Assembly (NCBI GenBank): GCA_963823675.1
Contig: CAWGMT010000012.1
Location: forward strand, 124,001 to 188,000
Direction of reading: 5' to 3'
Source: CAWGMT01 sp963823675
GTDB lineage: Bacteria > Planctomycetota > Planctomycetia > Isosphaerales > Isosphaeraceae
DNA length: 64,000 nucleotides
The notes below the pieces were generated by a model. It worked only from the letters and a program-made list of their open reading frames with translations, ran no database searches and had not been told where the DNA came from. The position numbers and the translations under genes were made by a program. Positions 39,837 through 49,431 of this stretch are shown one piece after another (positions within the stretch are counted from its first letter, which is position 1; each line of letters begins with the position of its first letter).

Positions 39837-39937
39837 GTTTTCGCGCCGCGCCCGATCGAGCTCGCGGCGGCCTCGAGTTGACGGGGACTGCCAGCTTCGC
39901 TTTCCCGCGCCGCCCTTGCAAGGGCGCGGTGAGTGAG

Positions 39938-39986
39938 TTGTCCGTTGTCCGTTGTCCGTTGTCCAAGGACAAAGGACAAAGGACAA
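39938..39986. repeat. Seven tandem heptamers forming a hairpin
   Basis: Three copies of TTGTCCG, one TTGTCCA, then three copies of AGGACAA: exactly 49 bases. The two halves are complementary except at every seventh position, so the whole folds into one long hairpin. It precedes the DUF1080 gene by 125 bases. Similar period-seven intergenic arrays are known in planctomycetes and cyanobacteria; they may be small mobile or slippage-prone elements. Confidence 0.75.
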
Positions 39987-40111
39987 CCCCCGAATCTCCA
40001 GTTCCCCCTGGCAGCATGTGGCTCCGTTGCTTACACTTTCTTGTTCTCCAATCGAGACGAGCCGCAATGGAACCTGCCTGAGATGAGATCAATCACGAGG
40101 TTTGACCTACC

Positions 40112-40762
40112 ATGAATCGCATTCACATTGGACAACTTGTCGCTTGTGGGGCCTTGGGTCTTTGTATCAACCTGCTGCCCGCCCCATCGGCCCGTGCCGG
40201 CGAATGGGTATCTCTGTTCGACGGGTCGACGCTCAGCGGCTGGACGGCGGTCGAGCACCGCCAGGGAACCAGCAAGTGGGAGGTTGTGGATGGCTCGATC
40301 GTCGGCTCGGGGCGGTCGTCGATGCTCTACAGCCCCAAGGGTGAATACAAGAACTTCAAATTCCGGGCCGAGGTCAAGATCAACGACAAGGGCAATTCGG
40401 GAATGTACTTCCGGTGTCCCGTGGCGGACGGCGACTTTTCGAAAGGCTACGAGGCCCAGATCGACAGCACGCATTCCGACCCGATCCGCACCGGCTCGAT
40501 CTACGGTTTTCTCCACATTTTCAAGCAGATCGTGCCGCCGGACACGTGGTTTACCTACGAGGTCGAGTGCGTCGAGAAGAACTGGCGCGGCATGGTCGTC
40601 CCGCACATCAAGGTCACCATCAACGGAGAGCTGCTCTTCGAGTTCATCGAGCGGACCAAGGCCTGGGACAAGGGCTACTTCGCGTTTCAGCAGCATGATC
40701 CGGGCAGCAAGGTGGAAATCCGCAAGATCGAGGTGATGGAGCTGGACGAGCACGGCAAGTAG
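40112..40762 (+). CDS. DUF1080 / 3-keto-disaccharide hydrolase family protein, exported
   Basis: A 216-residue protein with a signal peptide (LVACGALGLCINLLPAPSARA-GEW). The concanavalin-like domain has the family opening WVSLFDGSTLSGWTAVE, then WEVVDGSIVGSG, KNFKFRAEVKINDKGNSGMYFR, a GYEAQIDST strand and IFKQIVPPDTWFTYEVECV, ending in KGYFAFQQHDPGSKVEIRKI. Members are linked to hydrolysis of 3-keto-glycosides or polysaccharide binding outside the cytoplasm. Intact. It is the first gene after the heptamer hairpin; the next gene starts 121 bases on. Confidence 0.9.
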   Translation: MNRIHIGQLVACGALGLCINLLPAPSARAGEWVSLFDGSTLSGWTAVEHRQGTSKWEVVDGSIVGSGRSSMLYSPKGEYKNFKFRAEVKINDKGNSGMYFRCPVADGDFSKGYEAQIDSTHSDPIRTGSIYGFLHIFKQIVPPDTWFTYEVECVEKNWRGMVVPHIKVTINGELLFEFIERTKAWDKGYFAFQQHDPGSKVEIRKIEVMELDEHGK

Positions 40763-40883
40763 CCGCGCAGGCGCATGGGTGGAACGATTCGCGCCACTGG
40801 AGTCGCATCGATTGCGACCATCAAGCCACCGACCAGGAAACGACGCAGGGCAGGAGACGATTCGAAGCGAGTGAGAGGAAAAG

Positions 40884-42479
40884 ATGGCTAACTTGTGGGT
40901 TCGCAAATCGATTACACGGCTGAAGGCCGAGGCCGGCGCCGAAGATGAGCACAGTCTGAGACGCACGCTCACGGCCACCAACCTGGTGACGCTCGGCATC
41001 GGAGCGATCATCGGTGCCGGCTTCTTCGTCCTGACCGGACACGCGGCAGCGGAAAACGCCGGCCCCGCGGTCACGCTGTCGTTCGTCCTGGGAGGGATCG
41101 CCTGCGCGTTCGCCGGTCTTTGCTATGCCGAAATGGCCTCCACCGTTCCCATCGCCGGCTCGGCGTACACTTATGCCTACGCCACTATGGGCGAATTCAT
41201 TGCCTGGCTCATCGGCTGGGACCTGATCCTCGAATACATGGTCGGCGCGACCACGGTCGCGATCGGGTGGTCCGGATACGTGACCAGCGTATTTCGTGAC
41301 GTCGGGATCACCATTCCCGCTCAGTTCACGTCTTCGCCGGGCACGGTGATGGTCAACGTGCCGAGCGCCGTCGGAGATCAACTCCACATGCACCACGGCT
41401 GGACAGCCTTGACCGACAAGCTCATCGACCTCTTCAACAAGAACGCCATACCCTACGATACGTTTTCCCACGTCACGGCTATGGTGAACATTCCCGCGAT
41501 GATCATCGTGGCATTGGTGACGTCGCTCCTCGTCGTCGGGATCCGAGAGTCGGCACGGGTAAACGATGTGATCGTTCTGATCAAGGTGGCGGTCGTCGTC
41601 ACGTTCATCCTGGTCGGGCTGCCGATGGTGACATCCGCCAACTGGGGAGGCAAGTTCATCCCCGAGAGCCACGGCTGGTTCGAGTATGGCTGGAGCGGCA
41701 TCTTCCGGGGAGCGGGCCTGGTCTTCTTCGCGTATATCGGCTTCGACGCCGTCTCCACCGCCGCGCAAGAAGCGAAGAACCCCCAGCGCGACATGCCGAT
41801 CGGCATCATTGGCTCGCTCGTGATTTGCACCATACTTTACTGTCTGGGCGCGATTGTCCTGACCGGCGTGGTCAACTACAAGCAGCTCGACGTGCCCGAC
41901 CCGGTGGCCGTGGCCATCGACGCCATGGGCATGAAGTGGCTCTCGGGCATCGTGAAGGTGGGCGCGATCGCCGGCTTGAGCTCGGTGATCCTGGTGATGC
42001 TACTCAGTCAGCCTCGTATCTTCTACTCGATGGCGCGAGACGGCTTGCTCCCCAAGATCGTTTCCAAGATCCATCCGCGCTTTCGCACACCCTGGATCAC
42101 CACGATCATCACGGGATTGATCGTGATGGTCGCAGCGGGAACGATCCCGATCGGCGTCGCCGGTGAATTGACCTCGATCGGCACGCTCTTCGCCTTTGCG
42201 ATCGTTTCGGCGGGCGTCGTCGCACTTCGGATCCGGGAGCCCGATCTTGAAAGGCCGTTCAAGGCGCCTGCCATCTGGTTCACGGGCCCGATGGGGGTGA
42301 TCTCGGCCTTGGTGTTGATGATCACTTTGCCTGGCGACACGTGGCTCCGGCTGGTCGTCTGGATGGTCCTCGGTCTGGGGATCTACTTTTTGTACGGCAT
42401 GCATCACAGCGTCCTGGGAGCAGATAAGGCGGCGCCCGTTCCTGACATCGCCGCTCCCGCAGCCGCCGCGGTAGATTGA
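40884..42479 (+). CDS. APC-superfamily cationic amino-acid permease
   Basis: A 531-residue inner-membrane transporter with about twelve to fourteen helices. The unwound first helix GIGAIIGAGFFVLTGHAA is the substrate site signature of APC transporters. GLCYAEMASTVPIAGSAYTYAYATMGEFIAWLIGWDLILEY is typical of the CAT (cationic amino acid) branch, as is the later FFAYIGFDAVSTAAQEAKNPQRDMPIGI. The final GADKAAPVPDI tail is Ala/Pro-rich. AGAGGAAAAG precedes the ATG. Likely imports basic or branched amino acids by proton symport. Intact. Confidence 0.9.
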   Translation: MANLWVRKSITRLKAEAGAEDEHSLRRTLTATNLVTLGIGAIIGAGFFVLTGHAAAENAGPAVTLSFVLGGIACAFAGLCYAEMASTVPIAGSAYTYAYATMGEFIAWLIGWDLILEYMVGATTVAIGWSGYVTSVFRDVGITIPAQFTSSPGTVMVNVPSAVGDQLHMHHGWTALTDKLIDLFNKNAIPYDTFSHVTAMVNIPAMIIVALVTSLLVVGIRESARVNDVIVLIKVAVVVTFILVGLPMVTSANWGGKFIPESHGWFEYGWSGIFRGAGLVFFAYIGFDAVSTAAQEAKNPQRDMPIGIIGSLVICTILYCLGAIVLTGVVNYKQLDVPDPVAVAIDAMGMKWLSGIVKVGAIAGLSSVILVMLLSQPRIFYSMARDGLLPKIVSKIHPRFRTPWITTIITGLIVMVAAGTIPIGVAGELTSIGTLFAFAIVSAGVVALRIREPDLERPFKAPAIWFTGPMGVISALVLMITLPGDTWLRLVVWMVLGLGIYFLYGMHHSVLGADKAAPVPDIAAPAAAAVD

Positions 42480-42579
42480 CGCGGTCAGGCTCGAGCGTCC
42501 ACGGAACCCGCGCATGCGCGGACCTGTCGACGAAGCACCGGCCGTCCGAACCGGACCGGCTGTTGCAGGTCCGCTCTTT

Positions 42580-43221
42580 TCAGCCGGCATCGCGCTTCAA
42601 AATCGCCGGGACCGCGCTGAGATCGGCGAAGAGCTGGCCCAGACACCGGTTGCTCTTTCCCCAATCGTAGAGCTGGCCGGGGACGGTCGTCGCCGCCTCG
42701 ACGAGCGTGCCGCTGCCGGTCCGGCTGACGCTCACGACCAGATTTGCCTTCATCGCCCAGACGTCCGACGGCAGCGTCGCTTCAAGAACGCAGCCGTCAA
42801 CCGCTTGTTTCGCATGCCGCAACGGCCAGCCCTGACGAGCCAGACAACAGAGTGATGCGACCAGGATGCGTCCCGCCGGTCGCTGGAAAACTTGCGATCG
42901 GGTCTTGCCAGTTTTGATTCCCATTCCAGCCAGGATCGGTTGCGCGATCGCGACGACGGTCTTGGACGAGAGACCTTTGACGGGAGACAACGCGTTGTCG
43001 CAAATGCTCAGGAGTTCCTCGACGCTCGGGCGCTCGCGGGCCATGGATGCGTGCTCCGCGATCAGGTCGCGGACTTCGCGCACGCGCAGCAGCTCTTCAT
43101 AGTTAATTTGCTCGGACCAGTCGGTCTGTTCGACGCTCGAACGCGTCGCCCCCTGCAAGGGTGCTCCACATTGAAAGCAGAAGTCGCCGTCGGCCTTCGC
43201 TCCACACTGTGAGCAATACAT
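42580..43221 (-). CDS. Zinc-ribbon protein of unknown function
   Basis: A 213-residue protein with an N-terminal double-zinc-finger (zinc-ribbon) motif CSQCGAKADGDFCFQCG, i.e. two Cys-x-x-Cys pairs. A linker follows, then an acidic-helical stretch (EELLRVREVRDLIAEHAS) and a compact C-terminal domain (about 95-213) without recognisable motifs. GGGAGG six bases before the ATG fixes the start. No signal peptide. It is convergent with the permease and 78 bases from the pseudouridine synthase gene in the same direction. Confidence 0.7.
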   Translation of the reverse strand: MYCSQCGAKADGDFCFQCGAPLQGATRSSVEQTDWSEQINYEELLRVREVRDLIAEHASMARERPSVEELLSICDNALSPVKGLSSKTVVAIAQPILAGMGIKTGKTRSQVFQRPAGRILVASLCCLARQGWPLRHAKQAVDGCVLEATLPSDVWAMKANLVVSVSRTGSGTLVEAATTVPGQLYDWGKSNRCLGQLFADLSAVPAILKRDAG

Positions 43222-43299
43222 GAGAACCTCCCTTCAGTCTTGAGAGTATTCTCTTTGCCCGAAGATGCGAACCGTGGCAAGGTCGATCTTGCATTTTCT

Positions 43300-44315
43300 T
43301 CAGACCGGCAAATGCGTGCGCATCGCTTCCAGCGTCCGGACAAAATCCGCGGGCAGTGGCGCCGTCAAGTCCAGCTCGCGGCCGGTGAGCGGGTGCTCGA
43401 ACCGTAGCCGGTGGGCGTGGAGGGCCTGGCGGTCGATGAGTATGAGGTCGCCCCGCACGTCGGCCGCCTGGTTGGGGCGAAGCTGGCCGAGCAGGTCGGT
43501 GAGCACGATCTTGTCCCGTCCCGAATAGAGCTTGTCGGCCAGGATCGGGTGTCCGATGTGGGTCAGATGGATCCGGATCTGGTGGGTTCGGCCGGTTTGC
43601 GGCTTGCAGCGCACCAGGGCAAAGCCGCGAAAACGCTCGGCCACCTCGTAGAACGTCACGGCCGGCTTGCCGCCATCAACGGCCAGGCGAATGGCCATCT
43701 TTTCGCGGCAAGTCGGGTGAAAGCCGATCGCCTTTTCGATGTAGTCGCTGTGGCGCTGCGGGACGCCCGAGACCAAGGCCAGGTATTCCTTCTGGACCTC
43801 GCGCAGCTCGAATTGTAGCGCCAGCTTGCGGTGAGCGATGTCGTTCTTGACCACGACGAGCAGGCCGGTCGTATCGCGGTCGAGCCGATGGACGATGCCG
43901 GGACGGTTCTCACCGCCCAAGGTCGAGAGCGTGTCGAAGTGAAACTGGAGCGCGTTGACCAAGGTGCCTCGCCAGTTGCCCTTGGCGGGGTGAGTGACCA
44001 TGCCGGCGGGCTTGTTGACCACGGTCAGCGCGTCGTCTTCGTAGAGGACCTCGATCGGGATGTTTTCGGGCTCGGGGGTCGTGTCGGGCAATTCGGGCAG
44101 CCGGACGCTGACGACGTCTCCGGTCCGGACCCGATACGACGCCTTGACGGTCCGCCCATTGACCAGGACCGCGTCGGCGTCGATGACCTTCTGGATCACG
44201 CGCCGGGAGTAGTCGGAGTAACGACTCGCGAGGTACGACGTCGATCCGCTTGCCGTCCGGTCCGGGTCTTGACCTCGAATTCCTGGGGTGTTTCCGAGAG
44301 AGGCGGAGGCCACAT
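43300..44315 (-). CDS. rluD: RluA/RluD-family 23S rRNA pseudouridine synthase
   Basis: The catalytic motif HRLDRDTTGLLVVVKN with its Asp is clear, as are VVNKPAGMVTHPAKGN, KPQTGRTHQIRIHLTHIGHPI and LHAHRL. The N-terminal S4 RNA-binding domain (YLASRYSDYSRRVIQKVI, DADAVLVNGRTVKASYRV) is preceded in another frame by GKRIDV and in a third by MWPPPLSETPQEFEV. Two +1 shifts near 44262 and 44238 join them to a standard start at ATG 44315. Without these shifts a GTG at 44313 still gives a 337-residue protein that lacks the usual Arg-Leu/Ile-Asp start of S4. It isomerises uridines in helix 69 or related sites (family knowledge). It runs into the upstream TPR gene. Confidence 0.9.
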
Positions 44316-45321
44316 GATCGCGTGGTGAGTGAGCGCGATTTCGATTTGGGAGCGCCGGTTTGGTGTCAGGCTTGGGCGGGAGACGACGGCCGCGGGTTTG
44401 GGCTTTTCGGTCGAGCCCTTCTTGGTATCGGTCTTCGCGGGAGGCGAAGCGGACTTGGCGTCGACCTTCGCCTCGGTCTTCGGCTTCGTTTCAGGTTTCT
44501 TGACTTCGCGCAGCAGTCCGGCGGCGCGAGCTCGATCGGCATCTCGGGCAGTAACGGGGACCTGCCAGCCGCCGGCACCGAATCCGCGGGTCCCGCCGAT
44601 GGGAAGGTCAGGCTTCCGGAGCCGAGCGGGGGCAGCGTCACTGTGGTTGGCGAGTAAGCGATAAAGCTCCTTGTAGAACGCGGCGGCCTCGGGCTTTTCC
44701 AGGGCGTCGGCCAGTTCCGTGGCCTCGGCGGCTTCCGGAGTGGCCGGCCAGGTTTTGGCGACCAGCTCGTATTGTTCGATCGCCTTGGAAAGCTCGTTTC
44801 GCGCTTCGAGCGACCGTGCCTTGCCGAGCGCGGCGGCGCGAGCCTGGGGCGAATCCTTGGGTGCTTCCCGGACGACCTGGTCGAACAGCTCGAGAGCACG
44901 TCTTGAACATCGGGCCAGGCGACGTCGCGGTTGTTGGGCATGTCGGCCAGTGCCTGGTTGTAAATACTCGGTGGCGGCCTGCAACAAGGCCCAGGTCGCG
45001 GCCGGCGACGATGGGATTCTCCTTGGCGATAGCGACGCGGTCCTCGGCTTTCTTGGCGTTGAAGACCTCGTTCCACAGCTCCGACGTCTGCGAACGAGAC
45101 CACCACGCGTTCCAGGCCACCACGCCCAGCAGCAACCCGGCCACGATGACCGCCCCCCACGTCAGTGCATTTTGCCGGTCCTTCAAGAGACGATGGGCCC
45201 ATCGGCCCAGTGCCGTCATCTTCTCTTCGGGATCGTGAATGACCGTCGGCACGACGTGATCGAACTGATGGCGCACTGGATAAGGAGACCCGGAACGTGA
45301 ACGCGGCGGCTGTTTCTTCAT
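44316..45321 (-). CDS. Membrane-anchored tetratricopeptide protein, frameshifted
   Basis: The start at 45321 gives MKKQPPRSRSG, then a single transmembrane helix (TWGAVIVAGLLLGVVAWNAWW). A periplasmic TPR-like part follows in changing frames: SELWNEVFNAKKAEDRVAI, then LLQAATEY, IYNQALADMPNNRDVAWPDV, then RALELFDQVVREAPKDSPQA, RNELSKAIEQYELVAKTWPAT and AAAFYKELYRLLANH. The C-terminal 90 residues are Lys/Pro/Ala-rich and disordered. The layout is like YfgM/BamD-type TPR proteins of the envelope. Three or four shifts are needed. I see no stop codon in any frame before the rluD start, so the end is undefined here. Confidence 0.65.
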
Positions 45322-45436
45322 CCGTATCGAACCTCGGAGCCCGGCCACCTTCACGGTGGAACGATTGACGACCGCTCGTGAACTCAACTTCCCACGAATC
45401 TTATACTTTCGCTCAAGTTCCGGTCAAGCGAAGCCG

Positions 45437-46298
45437 TCACGCCTTCCCCGGGCGAAACAACACGTCGCTCCGCCGTGCGGAAGAGCAGCCAGTCGCGATC
45501 CTCGCGCGTCAAGAAATCGAGACGGTCGCGAATCAAGGCCAAGCTATCGACATAGCGATCCCGGACGACTTGAAAAGGGCAGTCGCTTTCCCACATGCAC
45601 CGATCGGCTCCGAAGGCCCTGACAACCCGGCGAATGAGCGGGCCGAGATCGAGATACGGCGGCGTCTTCTTTCCCAAAGCATAGAATGCACCAACCTTGA
45701 CATAGACCTTCGCGTGCTTGTGCCAGCGCGCAGAGGGCATCGACATCGGCATCATGAATCGGTGCCATCAGGCCCCGCGCCGATGCGCCCGATATGGTCG
45801 ATGATGACGGTCGTATCCGGAAACCGGCGGCACATTCGCTCGATTTCGGCAAAGCCGTCCGGGCCAATCAAGCAAGAAAGGGCCTGCGCCGGTGCGAGCG
45901 GCCGTGGTGAACATGGCGGAATACCCCTCTGGCTCGAGCCATCGCCCGGGCGGAAGCTTGCTGTAAGCGGGTTGGATCCGGAACGCACGGACGCCGCGCG
46001 CGAGCAGGTCGCGCATGGCCTTGCCGGGATCGTCGCCGAGCGGATCGACGATCGCCGTGCCCACAAACCGCTCGGGGTAGAGCTTGATCATGTCGAGCAT
46101 GTAGCGGTTGTCGAACTCGTAGTAGCTCATCTGGATCAAGTTGACCCGGCCGACGCCCGCGGGCCGGCAGGTCGCCAGCAATTCCTCGGCGGTGAACGAG
46201 CGCGGCTTCATGTCGGCGACGGCAAAGCCCTTGGCCAGCGGATAATGGCCAACGTCAGGCGTCCAGACGTGGGAGTGGGCGTCGATGTACGGTTCCAT
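45437..46298 (-). CDS. Amidohydrolase_2 family metal-dependent hydrolase, frameshifted
   Basis: The start at 46298 (GGAAG upstream) gives MEPYIDAHSHVWTPDV, with the His-x-His metal motif. Next are SYYEFDNRYMLDMIKLYPERF, GTAIVDPLGDDPGKAMRDLLARGVRAFRI, then (other frames) FAEIERMCRRFPDTTVIIDHIGRIG, ALAQ, HAKVYVKVGAFYALGKK and FGADRCMWESDCPFQVV with the metal-binding Asp. Four shifts, all of the +1 kind, are needed; the last restores the family ending LFRTAERRLFRPGKA at TGA 45439-45437. About 286 residues. Such enzymes act on lactones or decarboxylate aromatic acids; the substrate here is unknown. Cytoplasmic. Confidence 0.75.
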
Positions 46299-47116
46299 GG
46301 CTAACTTCCGACCCACCGTGGGATCGCCAGCGCGCTACAGCAGCATCGTCAAGACGACCTTTTCATAGGGCGCGTTTGCCTGTTCGGGCGTGCCCTGGAA
46401 CTCTGATGTCGTCTGGTCCAGGGTCAGCTTAGCGATGCCGGCCGCGAATGAATAGGGGGCGTCTTCTCGCCTCCCGGAGTCCGACCGGAACCCGGCTGGC
46501 CGCGTGCCTCGTGACGCCCATAGCCACGCCCGTCCCACGGTGAATTTGCATCTGCCGGTTGCGAAAATGCGTAAGAACGCAAAGCACGGGGACATTCCGT
46601 CGCCCGGCCGCATACTCGGCACATACTCGGCAGATTTTGGCACCCGCAAAAGCGTGCCCACTATGCCCAGTATGCCGAGTATGGGGGAGGAAACAGCGAC
46701 GTTGGGAAGGAATGGGTGCATTTCGTTTCGACGGCAGCCGGACACAAACGGTGGCTCCCTACCCTCAGGACCTGTCGTCACGACGAGGTCCCGGGCGATG
46801 CCCAGACGAAGGCTCTCCCATTCGTAAGATTCGCGCTAGTCGTGATTTAGAGGCAATCCCGACTTCCTCGCCCCTCGAGGGCGCCGCCGGTCGGCTCGTT
46901 GGCCCGGGGCTTTTTGCCGTGGGGGCCAAAACGGAAAAAAACCCCCGGATTCCTCTCACTGGCTCTCACGTACTGCCATGCCCGGAGAAGATCGCGAGAG
47001 CAAGCAAACCCAGCTCGCCATTTCACCGAACCCTTGCCCGCGGCCGGTGTTGCGCCCTGAGGGCTGGCGCTGTCTGGGCCGTTTAGGCGACCCGCAGATC
47101 CGGGGCACAGCTCACT
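46299..47116. other. Intergenic region with a large compound inverted repeat
   Basis: About 800 bases without a gene I can support. An inverted repeat spans 46611-46684: CATACTCGGC twice on the left pairs with GCCGAGTATG and CCAGTATGCC on the right. A second inner stem, GGCAC...GTGCC, lies around 46640-46658. A minus-strand frame (46781-46335) runs across it, but only its last 40 codons look protein-like (GIAKLTLDQTT), perhaps a remnant. Confidence 0.5.
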
Positions 47117-48652
47117 TCAACCCAGTACTTCGGGGATGATCGCGGCATCGGCGACCAGCGGCATCGGCCGCCCCAGGTTATCGGTGAGCATCGTGGTGGG
47201 GTCGATGCCCAGAAGATGATACATCGTGGCCAGGATGTCCTTGGGTGAAATCGGCCGCTCGGCCGGATCGCTGGCGATCTTGTCGGACCGGCCGACGACC
47301 CGGCCGCGCGCGACGCCCCCTCCGGCCATCACCACGGAATAGCAGCGCGACCAGTGATCCCGCCCGCCGCCTGGAACCGACGCCAGCTTGGGCGTTCGGC
47401 CGTGCTCGCTCAAGACCACGACCAAGGTCTCGTCCAGCAGGCCGCGCCGATCGAGATCAACCAGCAATCCCGCAAGCGTCTGGTCGAGGCCGGGCAGCAA
47501 CTCGTCCTTCATCCGGGGGAAATGGTCCCAGTGCGTGTCCCAACCCGTGCCGGCCAGGCCGAACTCGTCCCAGAAAACCGTGATGAAGCGCCCGCCGGCT
47601 TCGACCAGCCGCCGCGCGGTCAAAGCGGCCTGGCCGAACAGGGTCATGCCGTAGAGGCTGCGCGTCTCATCCCCTTCGTTGGCGAGCTCGAAAGCTTCGC
47701 GCAGGCTGCGGGAGCCGAGCAGGTCGTAGGCCATCGCGCGCTGGCGATCGATTCCCGCGGACGCCACGGTTGAATCGGCGGCTCGCCGCGCCTGCTCGAT
47801 CTGGTCGAGCAGCGAACGCCGTCGGTCCAGCCGGTCAAACGTCAGGTCCCGGCCGATATCCGTCACCGCGCCGAGCTGAAACCGGCTCTCGCGCGTGATC
47901 CCGCGGTAGGGCTCGACATCCTCCCAGGTCTTGTTGAGCAACGTCTTGCGCGCTTTCCGCGTCCCCTTGCCGACAAACTCGGTGCAGACCGGGTCATAGG
48001 CTTGGCCCAGGAATCCGCCATAAGGCCCCGCTCGCGGCACCTCGCCGACCCTCTGACTGCTGAACGCCCAGGGAAGCACCATGTTGCGCGGCAGCGCCGG
48101 GACGGGCCCGGAACGGGCGCTCCCATGGCGCTTCTGCGCCGCGAGCCGGCGATTATCGACATAGTCCACGACCGAGCCGATGAAGGGCCAGTGATTCGGG
48201 TCGCGCGGGCTGAGCTCCATCGGGATGTCGATCCGTGGGTTCCCCGTGGTCGCGAACGCGACTCCGTGAATCGGATAGGGGTGCGACACGGAGCGGAGAA
48301 CCGTCACCTTGTCCATCAACTGGGCCAGCCGCGGCAGCCGGTCGCAAACGTCGAGGCCGCTGACGCTCGACGAAATGCAGCGGAGCTCTCCGCGAATCTC
48401 CTGCGGCGCATCGGGCTTGGGGTCGAAGGTCTCGAGCTGACTCGGCGAGCCGTACAAGAACAGCAAGATGCACGCCTTCGCCTGGCCGAATCGCGGCAGA
48501 CGCGGCCCGGAACTTTCTGCGGCGTTCACTGCCGGACCAGCCTGCAATGCAGGCAGAGATATCCCCAGCAGGCCCAGCGACCCAACCTGAAGCAAGTCGC
48601 GACGAGTGAGCCCGTCGCACAATCGTTTCGGTCCGCCCAGGACCCGGATCAT
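47117..48652 (-). CDS. DUF1501 protein with twin-arginine signal, intact
   Basis: A 511-residue protein. The N-terminus LTRRDLLQVGSLGLLGISL is a Tat signal. Family blocks: CILLFLYGSPSQLETFDPKP, VTVLRSVSHPYPIHGVAFA, GSVVDYVDNRR, PWAFSSQRVGEVPRAGPYG, AMAYDLLGSRSLREAF, WDTHWDHFPRMKDELLPGLD, LVVVLSEHGRTPKL and GGGRDHWSRCYSVVMAGGG, with the late VGRSDKIASDPAERPISPKDI. It is a sulfatase-like fold; the residue pattern HGRTP / GRDHW matches the group usually found with DUF1549/1553. GAGG lies before the ATG at 48652. It is the last gene of the minus cluster 52465-47117. No frameshift, unlike the paralogue at 31196-32641. Confidence 0.9.
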   Translation of the reverse strand: MIRVLGGPKRLCDGLTRRDLLQVGSLGLLGISLPALQAGPAVNAAESSGPRLPRFGQAKACILLFLYGSPSQLETFDPKPDAPQEIRGELRCISSSVSGLDVCDRLPRLAQLMDKVTVLRSVSHPYPIHGVAFATTGNPRIDIPMELSPRDPNHWPFIGSVVDYVDNRRLAAQKRHGSARSGPVPALPRNMVLPWAFSSQRVGEVPRAGPYGGFLGQAYDPVCTEFVGKGTRKARKTLLNKTWEDVEPYRGITRESRFQLGAVTDIGRDLTFDRLDRRRSLLDQIEQARRAADSTVASAGIDRQRAMAYDLLGSRSLREAFELANEGDETRSLYGMTLFGQAALTARRLVEAGGRFITVFWDEFGLAGTGWDTHWDHFPRMKDELLPGLDQTLAGLLVDLDRRGLLDETLVVVLSEHGRTPKLASVPGGGRDHWSRCYSVVMAGGGVARGRVVGRSDKIASDPAERPISPKDILATMYHLLGIDPTTMLTDNLGRPMPLVADAAIIPEVLG

Positions 48653-48732
48653 GAGAACCTCACGAACCCGGAAAAATCACCGAGGTTTCTTCTGTCGCCC
48701 GCATCGTCCTCAGCATACGACCGTTTTGAGAA

Positions 48733-49416
48733 TTATTCAACAATCCTCTCAATTCGTGCTCCGGCAACCAGCGTCCTCTCGGGCGAGACGGCTTTGCCCG
48801 CAATCACGGCATCGATCGCATCGAGCAGGTAGTTGCGGGAAGGTTTATCTCGAGGCGGCTCGAAGTTGAACTGGTCGTCGATCGCTCCACGATAGCGCAG
48901 CCGGCCGCGTCGGTCGATGACGAGTGCCTCGCCGAGGCCCTCGGCCGCGAGCAAGTCGGCGACCCGATTCTCCGGGTCCTTTAACATCGGGAATCTGACT
49001 TTCAGACTGCGAGGTTGCTCGACAGTCTCTTCGATCGATTCACTCGCGTTCGAATTGATGGCCACGAAGTTGACGCCGCGCATCTCGTTGGCCGCCGAGT
49101 ACGCGGCCAGACGTGGCATGTAGGTCTGCGCCATCGGCCAGCGAGTTCCACAAAATACGATGACGGTGACCTGCGCCTCGCTGTCTGAAAGTCGATGGAA
49201 CTGGCCGGTGCGCACATCGCGGAGCGCAAAATCCGGAACAAACTGACCTGGAGCGCGCTCGAGCGTCGTGCCGCCGGCCGCGAATCGCCAGGCTGGGATC
49301 GCCGCCAGCGCGGCTGTGAGCGCCAGTGCAAGAGCCAGAATCGCCGCGCGCGAGCCCCGGCGTAAAGTAGGCTGAGGGGCGATTGAGCTATCAAGTGGAG
49401 GAGCGTTCGTGCTCAT
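48733..49416 (-). CDS. Membrane-anchored redoxin-fold protein lacking its cysteines
   Basis: A 227-residue protein with one N-terminal transmembrane segment (AAILALALALTAALAAIPAW) and an AhpC/TSA-like thioredoxin fold: GQFVPDFALRDVRTGQFHRL, VTVIVFCGTRWPMAQTYMPRL, RGVNFVAINSNASE, FPMLKDPENRVADLLAAEG and ALVIDRRGRLRYRGAIDDQF. In the family the active site reads Gly-Thr-x-Cys-Pro; here it is Gly-Thr-Arg-Trp-Pro. The C-terminal conserved Cys of the Val-x-Gly-Cys motif is also changed (VAGARI). The only Cys left nearby lies three residues before Arg. So peroxidase or reductase activity is unlikely unless that Cys takes over. It follows the DUF11 protein by 15 bases and precedes DUF1501 by 80. Confidence 0.8.
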   Translation of the reverse strand: MSTNAPPLDSSIAPQPTLRRGSRAAILALALALTAALAAIPAWRFAAGGTTLERAPGQFVPDFALRDVRTGQFHRLSDSEAQVTVIVFCGTRWPMAQTYMPRLAAYSAANEMRGVNFVAINSNASESIEETVEQPRSLKVRFPMLKDPENRVADLLAAEGLGEALVIDRRGRLRYRGAIDDQFNFEPPRDKPSRNYLLDAIDAVIAGKAVSPERTLVAGARIERIVE

Positions 49417-49431
49417 GGCAATTCCGTAGTT

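Noticed and set aside
39938..39986. CRISPR-like array
   Set aside because: Units are only seven bases with no spacers; it is a tandem heptamer hairpin.
46335..46781. 148-codon minus-strand frame
   Set aside because: Most of it crosses the compound inverted repeat and has no protein-like pattern; only the last 40 codons could be a remnant.
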